From assembly GCA_024695225.1 (NCBI GenBank), contig JAILIO010000220.1:1-12538 (forward strand): a stretch of 12,538 bases of DNA, read 5' to 3'. Within the stretch, counting starts at the first letter, position 1. Each line of letters opens with the position of its first letter. Positions 8,682 to 12,538 of the stretch are shown in pieces. The stretch comes from Lachnospiraceae bacterium (GTDB taxonomy: Bacteria > Bacillota > Clostridia > Lachnospirales > Lachnospiraceae). A program made the translations under genes and the position numbers. The notes under the pieces are model-generated. The model was not told where the DNA came from. It searched no databases and worked only from the letters and a program-made list of their open reading frames with translations.

Positions 8682-8710
8682 ATTTTACTACATGAACAGG
8701 TCACGTTCAA
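8682..8710 (-). promoter_or_regulatory. Promoter for eno (and probably rel and genes beyond)
   Basis: Reading the minus strand, TTGAAC (8710-8705) and TAAAAT (8687-8682) are separated by exactly 17 bases, close to the sigma-70/sigma-A consensus. Transcription would begin near 8675 and leave a leader of about 38 bases containing the AAAGGAGG site. An inverted repeat, TGAAC-N7-GTTCA (8709-8693), covers the -35 and part of the spacer and could be an operator. The rest of the 99-base gap between the PH-domain gene and eno shows no terminator, so readthrough from upstream is also likely. Confidence 0.7.
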
Positions 8711-8736
8711 GGTTTTTGTTTATATGACCCTGAAGA

Positions 8737-9165
8737 TCAGTTGTCCTCGAAATCATCTTCCTGATCATCCGGGTAGTGCTCATCCATCTCGTCATGGGAA
8801 GGTCCTCCCATGTTCTCCCTGGCGTAGACCCGGTTGCGGTTCCTCTCCTTTTCGACCTGCTCCGACAGCATGCTCATAACTTCGTCGCTGTTTTTGATAT
8901 TCACTATATCAAAGCAGTCAAGATCCTTGTCGTTTGCGTCCACATGGATGGTGCCCAGGCCAAACATCCTCTGCCCCAGGCTCTTCTTCAGGTGCATGTT
9001 CAGTATCCTGTAGAGCCTGACTTCCTGCTCTTCCAGATTGAAAAAGCCTGTATCCATTATGAATTTTTCATTTGTAATGGCATATTTGGTAAAGGACCAG
9101 GGCAGACCCAGGAAAGTCCTCTTTCTCTCATACCATTTGATCGTGGGATCGTCTTTTTTGATCAT
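8737..9165 (-). CDS. Small cytoplasmic bacterial PH-domain protein
   Basis: 142 residues with a bacterial PH domain of the bPH_2 (DUF304, YdbS-like) type. The strand pattern 'FTKYAITNEKFIMDTG', 'VRLYRILNMHL', 'GLGTIHV' and 'FDIVNIKNSDEV' over residues 25-97 is typical. Most bPH_2 proteins carry membrane helices in front of the domain; this one has none, so it is probably soluble. After the domain come a charged helix (about 98-115) and a very acidic tail (HDEMDEHYPDDQEDDFEDN). I chose the ATG at 9165 because GGAGG stands five bases before it. An in-frame ATG at 9177 would add only Met-Glu-Asp-Ala, has no ribosome binding site, and would place that GGAGG inside the coding part. Role unknown; PH domains generally bind lipids or proteins. 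It lies 30 bases after the mutase gene, in the same direction. Confidence 0.8.
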   Translation of the reverse strand: MIKKDDPTIKWYERKRTFLGLPWSFTKYAITNEKFIMDTGFFNLEEQEVRLYRILNMHLKKSLGQRMFGLGTIHVDANDKDLDCFDIVNIKNSDEVMSMLSEQVEKERNRNRVYARENMGGPSHDEMDEHYPDDQEDDFEDN

Positions 9166-9195
9166 AGCATCCTCCATTCATTGTAAATCGAAAGT

Positions 9196-10902
9196 TCAGT
9201 CTGTTCCCTTTGCAAACCCCAAAACCGCTTCTTTTATGCTGTTATTTACAGAAGCCGCTTCCTCCATCGATGAACCGAATGAATAAAAATAAAATTTTAT
9301 CTTCGGCTCAGTTCCCGAGGGCCTTGCAAAGAACACAGAACCGTTTTCCAGTTTGAATCTGAGCACATCGGATGGCGGTATATCCTCGTAACCCTTCGAG
9401 TAGTCCGTCACATTCAGAACCCTAAAGCCCGCAAAGTCTCCGGGGTATTTTTCCCTGAATGCAGCCATCATCCTGCGTATCCTGGATGAGCCTTCAAGAC
9501 CTTCAAGGACAATGCTCTCTCCTATCTCTGAACAGTATCCGTACTGCCTGTAGATATCTTCCAGAGCGTCTGACAGAGTCCGGCCTTCCTTCGCACAGGC
9601 AGCAGCCGACTCAGCCATGAGAAGCCCTGCGCTGACCCCGTCCTTGTCCCGGATCAGGGGGCTTGCAGCGTATCCCGCCGACTCTTCAAAACCTATGATA
9701 TATTCATAGCCTTCCTTTTCAAGGGCAGGTATCTTACCGCAGATATTTTTAAAGCCGGTGAGAGTCTCAAAAGTCTTTACCCCGTATCCCTCCGCTATCC
9801 TGTCTGTCAGAGGGGATGTGACTATGGACCTCACAATTGCGCCTTTTTGGGGGAGAGTGCCTGTTTTCTTCCTGCTCTCCAGCATATGGCGTACCAGCAG
9901 ATACCCTGTCTGGTTCCCGTTCAAATGGATATAATCGCCATTGCCGTCCGGGATCTCCGCGGCAAACCTGTCGGAATCCGGATCTGTAGCCATCAGAAGC
10001 ACCGCACCGCTCTTCTTCCCAAGTTCCCGGGCAAGTCTGAACGCTTCGGGGAATTCCGGGTTCGGATAGGGGGCGGTGGTAAAATCAGGGTCCGGCTCCT
10101 CCTGTTCCCCGACTATGTTCACATCCGTAAATCCTTTTTCGGAGAGGATCTTTTTCACAAACTTTGAGCCTGCTCCGTTCAACGGGGTATAGACCAGGGG
10201 TATGGTCAGATCCATATCTTCCGGATCGCACACAGACAGTTTCTTTATGGTGTCCAGATATGATCTGTCATATTCACTGCCCAGGGTGATCACGAGGTCA
10301 TCCCTGCCCTTTATGCTATCTGAGTCTGCACCGGATCCGTCTGCAGGGAAATAATCTTCTTCCCCGATCTTCTCCGCTATACAGTCTGCTATGGCTCCCG
10401 AGATCTGACATCCGTCATCCCAGTAGACCTTATATCCGTTGTAATCCCTTGGGTTGTGGGACGCTGTGACATTAACTCCCGACACTGCGTTTAAATGCCT
10501 TATGAGAAAAGCCAGTTCAGGGGTAGGCCTTATCCCCGGGAACACATAACACTTTATCCCCATGGAAGAAAGGATACTGCTCACTATCTTTTCAAAAACA
10601 TCGGAAAAATGCCTGGGATCCCTGGCGATGACCACGCCGCGGTCCATTGCCTCCTGTCCTTTGTCGCAGATGAACCTGCCAAGTCCTCTCGTGGCCCGGC
10701 CCACAGTGACCCTGTTCATCCTGTTGGTGCCAACTCCGGTCTTTCCCCTGAGTCCTGCCGTCCCGAATTTAAGTTCCGCAGAAAACCGGTCCTTCAGCTC
10801 ACCCTCATCCGGCCTTATCCTCTCCAGTTCAAGGCTTAAGGGATCCCCCTCAGGCAGCTTGTCCGCCCACTCATCTGCCCTTTTCAGGTAAATATCCGTC
10901 AT
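9196..10902 (-). CDS. pgcA: Phosphoglucomutase / phosphomannomutase (alpha-D-phosphohexomutase family)
   Basis: Interconverts hexose 1- and 6-phosphates, linking glycolysis to UDP-glucose, glycogen and cell-envelope sugars. All four family loops are present: TASHNP with phosphorylated Ser148, metal loop DPDSDR (Asp307, Asp309, Asp311), sugar-binding GFEESAGY (404-411) and phosphate-binding RPSGTEPK (527-534). At 568 residues it matches the longer PgcA-type mutases of Firmicutes rather than the 450-residue GlmM type, so glucose or mannose phosphates are likelier substrates than glucosamine phosphate. The ATG overlaps the dtxR stop (ATGA) and there is no strong ribosome binding site of its own, which points to translational coupling. 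The symbol is by similarity to B. subtilis PgcA. Confidence 0.93.
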   Translation of the reverse strand: MTDIYLKRADEWADKLPEGDPLSLELERIRPDEGELKDRFSAELKFGTAGLRGKTGVGTNRMNRVTVGRATRGLGRFICDKGQEAMDRGVVIARDPRHFSDVFEKIVSSILSSMGIKCYVFPGIRPTPELAFLIRHLNAVSGVNVTASHNPRDYNGYKVYWDDGCQISGAIADCIAEKIGEEDYFPADGSGADSDSIKGRDDLVITLGSEYDRSYLDTIKKLSVCDPEDMDLTIPLVYTPLNGAGSKFVKKILSEKGFTDVNIVGEQEEPDPDFTTAPYPNPEFPEAFRLARELGKKSGAVLLMATDPDSDRFAAEIPDGNGDYIHLNGNQTGYLLVRHMLESRKKTGTLPQKGAIVRSIVTSPLTDRIAEGYGVKTFETLTGFKNICGKIPALEKEGYEYIIGFEESAGYAASPLIRDKDGVSAGLLMAESAAACAKEGRTLSDALEDIYRQYGYCSEIGESIVLEGLEGSSRIRRMMAAFREKYPGDFAGFRVLNVTDYSKGYEDIPPSDVLRFKLENGSVFFARPSGTEPKIKFYFYSFGSSMEEAASVNNSIKEAVLGFAKGTD

Positions 10903-11267
10903 TTATCCATCTGCTTTCTGATGGCTTCGAAGGTCTCTTCGCTTATACAATGCTCAACCCTGCAGGCATCGTCGGCGGCGATCTTGGGATTCACTCCCAG
11001 CATGATAAAATAATCCGTAAGTACATTGTGCCTGTTAAGGACCTTCTCCGCTTTTCTCATCCCGGTATCCGTAAGGGTGATGAATCCCGACTTGTCCATG
11101 GTGATACAACCGCGCTCCTTAAGTTTCTTTGTTGCGTAGCATACACTGGGTGTCGTAACTTCAAGCTTTTCCGCCACATCAACAGAACGCACGTACCCCT
11201 TCTCTTCCTTTAGCATGAGTATGGCTTCCAGATAATCTTCACTGGACTGTTCTATTTTATCCTGCAT
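10899..11267 (-). CDS. DtxR/MntR-family metal-dependent transcriptional repressor
   Basis: 122 residues: winged helix-turn-helix (about 8-70, recognition helix near TTPSVCYATKKLKERG at 38-53) followed by the metal-binding and dimerisation helices. There is no SH3-like third domain, so it has the short MntR-like build. By alignment from memory with B. subtilis MntR (Asp8, Glu11, His77, Glu99, Glu102, His103), the ligands here are Asp11, Glu14, His80, Cys102, Glu105 and His106. Asp11 is MntR-like while Cys102 is as in DtxR, so iron or manganese cannot be decided. The start is the ATG at 11267, with AGAGGTG five to six bases before it. A longer reading from a GTG at 11342 would overlap the promoter and lacks a ribosome binding site. 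Its stop overlaps the mutase start. Targets are unknown; autoregulation and control of the divergent CHR genes are plausible inferences. Confidence 0.9.
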   Translation of the reverse strand: MQDKIEQSSEDYLEAILMLKEEKGYVRSVDVAEKLEVTTPSVCYATKKLKERGCITMDKSGFITLTDTGMRKAEKVLNRHNVLTDYFIMLGVNPKIAADDACRVEHCISEETFEAIRKQMDK

Positions 11268-11297
11268 ATCTACACCTCTTTTCAAAAGCCAGAATCT

Positions 11298-11336
11298 ATT
11301 AAACTTAAATTTATCATCACGCCCCGTCTTTTGCAA
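11298..11336 (-). promoter_or_regulatory. Candidate dtxR promoter with overlapping inverted repeat
   Basis: On the minus strand TTGCAA (11336-11331) and TAAATT (11313-11308) are 17 bases apart, and transcription would start about 34 bases before the dtxR ATG. Overlapping the -10 is a 13-base near-palindrome, ATTAAACTTAAAT (11298-11310), with one mismatched pair around a central C. A repressor bound there would block the promoter, so autoregulation is possible. It does not match the classical TTAGG-type DtxR/IdeR operator closely, and AT-rich palindromes arise by chance. Confidence 0.45.
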
Positions 11337-11350
11337 GGGCACATGTTTAC

Positions 11351-11379
11351 AGAGGGGGTTCTGCTCCCTCTTCTTTTTT
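11351..11379 (+). terminator. Plus-strand intrinsic terminator or attenuator upstream of the CHR genes
   Basis: AGAGGGGG (11351-11358) can pair with CTCCCTCT (11364-11371) as an 8-base stem with one G-T pair and a 5-base loop, followed by TCTTTTTT. This is the shape of a Rho-independent terminator for plus-strand RNA. Read on the minus strand there is no T-run after the stem, so it cannot end minus-strand transcripts. No plus-strand gene lies to its left in the window. It either blocks stray plus-strand transcription or acts as an attenuator in a longer leader of the CHR genes. Confidence 0.6.
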
Positions 11380-11440
11380 CTATTTGACCACCATTATTTT
11401 ACTCTAACGATTTACAGAAGGAAGGGATCTTGCCCTGTAT

Positions 11441-11469
11441 TTGCCCCAAAACGCCATCGGTGGTAATAT
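11441..11469 (+). promoter_or_regulatory. Candidate promoter for the CHR gene pair, close to the start codon
   Basis: TTGCCC (11441-11446) and TAATAT (11464-11469) are 17 bases apart. Transcription would begin around 11476, only a few bases before the ATG at 11479, giving an almost leaderless message. That agrees with the lack of a good ribosome binding site (only GGTGG about 14 bases away), but leaderless messages are uncommon in Firmicutes. A second TTGCCC lies 11 bases upstream (11430-11435). A further weak -35-like TTGACC is at 11384-11389 without a convincing -10. Confidence 0.35.
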
Positions 11470-11478
11470 ATCAGCATT

Positions 11479-12057
11479 ATGAATAAAACAACAAACAAAA
11501 CATCACTTATCAGTCTTTTTTTTACCTTTGCCAAAGTAGGAGTGATGACCTTCGGCGGCGGCTATGCCATGCTCCCCATCCTGGAACGGGAGGTTGTGGA
11601 CAATAAAGGCTGGGCCACGGATGAAGAACTGGCAAATTATTTCGCAGTGGGGCAGTGCACCCCCGGAGTCATCGCAGTGAACACCGCCACCTTCATAGGT
11701 TACAACGAAAGAGGCATTCCGGGAGGCATAATGGCAACCCTGGGCGTGGTCTTCCCGTCCCTGGTGATCATAATGTCCCTTGCAGGCATAATCCGGGCCT
11801 TTTCCGACAACCCCTTTGTGATCAAAGCCTTTGCCGGAGTCAGGGCCTGCGTATGCGTCCTTATTTTCAATTCCATTGTGAAACTGTTCAAAGGGGCGGT
11901 GAAAAACAAGATCACCTTCATCATATACCTTGTGGTGGTACTGCTTTCGGTTTTTCTGGATGTGTCCCCTGTGATCATAGTCCTTGCAGACATAGCCCTC
12001 GGTATCATCCTGCAGGCCATCACCATGAAACTTGAAAGGGAAGGGGGCAACAAATGA
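11479..12057 (+). CDS. Chromate transporter family protein, short CHR subunit 1
   Basis: A 192-residue membrane protein with one CHR domain. The family signatures are visible: FGGGYAMLP (25-33) after the first amphipathic stretch, and VGQCTPGVIAVNTATFIGY (57-75), where most members have TPGP; Val64 replaces the second Pro. Hydrophobic segments at about 85-105, 119-136 and 146-182 complete the fold. Full-length ChrA proteins are two such domains fused; short ones occur as tandem gene pairs that probably work as a heterodimer, as with YwrB/YwrA of B. subtilis. Characterised members export chromate, but many homologues have no proven substrate, so the name should not be read as chromate resistance. 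The ATG at 11479 keeps the conserved N-terminal helix although the ribosome binding site is weak; an ATG at codon 23 with AGGAG before it would cut into that helix. It overlaps the next gene by four bases (ATGA). Confidence 0.92.
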   Translation: MNKTTNKTSLISLFFTFAKVGVMTFGGGYAMLPILEREVVDNKGWATDEELANYFAVGQCTPGVIAVNTATFIGYNERGIPGGIMATLGVVFPSLVIIMSLAGIIRAFSDNPFVIKAFAGVRACVCVLIFNSIVKLFKGAVKNKITFIIYLVVVLLSVFLDVSPVIIVLADIALGIILQAITMKLEREGGNK

Positions 12058-12538
12058 CTCTCCTGAGATTATATCTTGAATTCTTTAAAACCGGGCTCCT
12101 GGCGGTGGGGGGCGGTCTGGCCACTCTCCCCTTCCTTTCACGGCTGGCAGAGGAGACCGGGTGGTTCACCCAGCATGACCTGGCGGATATGATAGCGGTG
12201 TCCGAGTCCACCCCGGGTCCCATAGGAGTGAATTCAGCCACCTATGTAGGCTTTAAAACAGCGGGGATACCGGGAGGCATAGTTGCCACCATAGGACTTA
12301 TAACCCCTTCGATCATTATCGTTATCATCATCGCTTCGTTTCTGAAAAGTTTCAACGAAAACGGCTATGTGCAGAAGGTTTTCGAGTGCCTGCGCCCCGC
12401 GTCTGTCGCCCTCATCACTGCGGCCGGCATATCCGTGGCTGCAATAGCTTTCTTCCAGGCAGACAGTACCACCGGTGAGTCACAGTTGAACATCGCCTCT
12501 GTCGTAATGGCGGCCATACTTTTACTGATCACGAATTT
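12054..12538 (+). CDS. Chromate transporter family protein, short CHR subunit 2, cut by the window edge
   Basis: 161 complete codons of a second CHR-domain protein that continues past the right edge; family members are about 175-200 residues, so perhaps 15-40 are missing. It shows AVGGGLATLP (17-26) and SESTPGPIGVNSATYVGF (50-67), the canonical version of both motifs, and hydrophobic segments at about 78-97 and 115-135. The ATG overlaps the stop of subunit 1, and GGGGG six bases upstream gives a good ribosome binding site, so the two are made together. It probably forms a two-subunit transporter with its neighbour, standing in for the C-terminal half of a fused ChrA. Substrate unproven. Confidence 0.92.
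   Translation, partial: MTLLRLYLEFFKTGLLAVGGGLATLPFLSRLAEETGWFTQHDLADMIAVSESTPGPIGVNSATYVGFKTAGIPGGIVATIGLITPSIIIVIIIASFLKSFNENGYVQKVFECLRPASVALITAAGISVAAIAFFQADSTTGESQLNIASVVMAAILLLITN

Larger units (their letters stand above)
11268..11478. other. Divergent intergenic region between dtxR and the CHR pair
   Basis: The only long gap between genes in the window (211 bases). It carries signals for both directions: the candidate dtxR promoter and palindrome on the left, a plus-strand terminator-like hairpin in the middle, and a candidate CHR promoter with two TTGCCC repeats on the right. A further short palindrome, CTTTTCAAAAG (11278-11288), lies next to the dtxR ribosome binding site. I see no convincing small gene and no riboswitch class that I recognise. 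Confidence 0.6.

Noticed and set aside
11298..11310. Classical DtxR/IdeR operator in the divergent region
   Set aside because: Only an AT-rich near-palindrome is present; the TTAGG-type half sites are missing. It is kept only as a weak candidate operator, not named as a DtxR box.
11268..11342. Longer dtxR product starting at a GTG at 11342
   Set aside because: It would add 25 residues without family similarity, has no ribosome binding site, and would start inside the region of the likely promoter. The ATG at 11267 has a proper site and begins where the family begins.
11700..12053. Minus-strand open frame of 117 codons opposite the first CHR gene
   Set aside because: Shadow of a well-supported membrane protein gene; the translation has no family features.
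1..12538. Mobile element, CRISPR array, toxin-antitoxin or phage-defence system
   Set aside because: No transposase, integrase, spaced direct repeats or defence domains were seen. The nine minus-strand genes and the CHR pair account for nearly all of the sequence.

Overview
The window looks like a stretch of chromosome from a low-to-mid GC Gram-positive anaerobe of the Clostridia, most likely Lachnospiraceae or a close relative. The evidence is the Gram-positive order rel - MBL hydrolase - hemZ, a HemZ-type protein, a heterodimeric ABC exporter of the type common in Firmicutes, a short DtxR/MntR-like regulator, and strong AGGAGG-type ribosome binding sites. The genus cannot be fixed from this sequence alone.

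Layout. From about 11.3 kb down to the left edge, nine genes lie head to tail on the minus strand with very small gaps or ATGA overlaps. In transcription order they are: a DtxR-family metal-dependent repressor; a phosphoglucomutase/phosphomannomutase; a small bacterial PH-domain protein; enolase; the bifunctional (p)ppGpp synthetase/hydrolase Rel; an MBL-fold hydrolase of the glyoxalase II type; two ABC exporter half-transporters; and the N-terminal part of hemZ, cut by the window edge. A well-formed sigma-70-type promoter lies before enolase, so the run is probably at least two overlapping transcription units: dtxR-pgcA-PH and eno-rel-MBL-ABC-ABC-hemZ. On the plus strand, divergent from dtxR, is a pair of short CHR (chromate transporter family) genes joined by an ATGA overlap. 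The second one is cut by the right edge.

How the genes relate. rel, the MBL gene and hemZ form a familiar Firmicutes neighbourhood, here with a two-subunit ABC exporter between the MBL gene and hemZ and with enolase directly upstream of rel. The ABC pair shows the textbook asymmetry of heterodimeric exporters: one degenerate and one catalytic ATP site. Phosphoglucomutase and enolase are central carbon enzymes, and dtxR overlaps the mutase gene.

Regulatory content. The 211-base gap between dtxR and the CHR pair is the only substantial non-coding stretch. It holds a candidate dtxR promoter with an AT-rich inverted repeat over its -10, a plus-strand terminator-like hairpin upstream of the CHR genes, and a promoter-like element very close to the first CHR start codon.

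I found no CRISPR array, insertion sequence, phage gene, tRNA or rRNA. I see no clear sign of a wholly new system. The most interesting points are the mixed metal-site residues of the DtxR protein, the possible attenuator before the CHR pair, the cysteine/histidine-rich insert in one ABC subunit, and the gene couplings.
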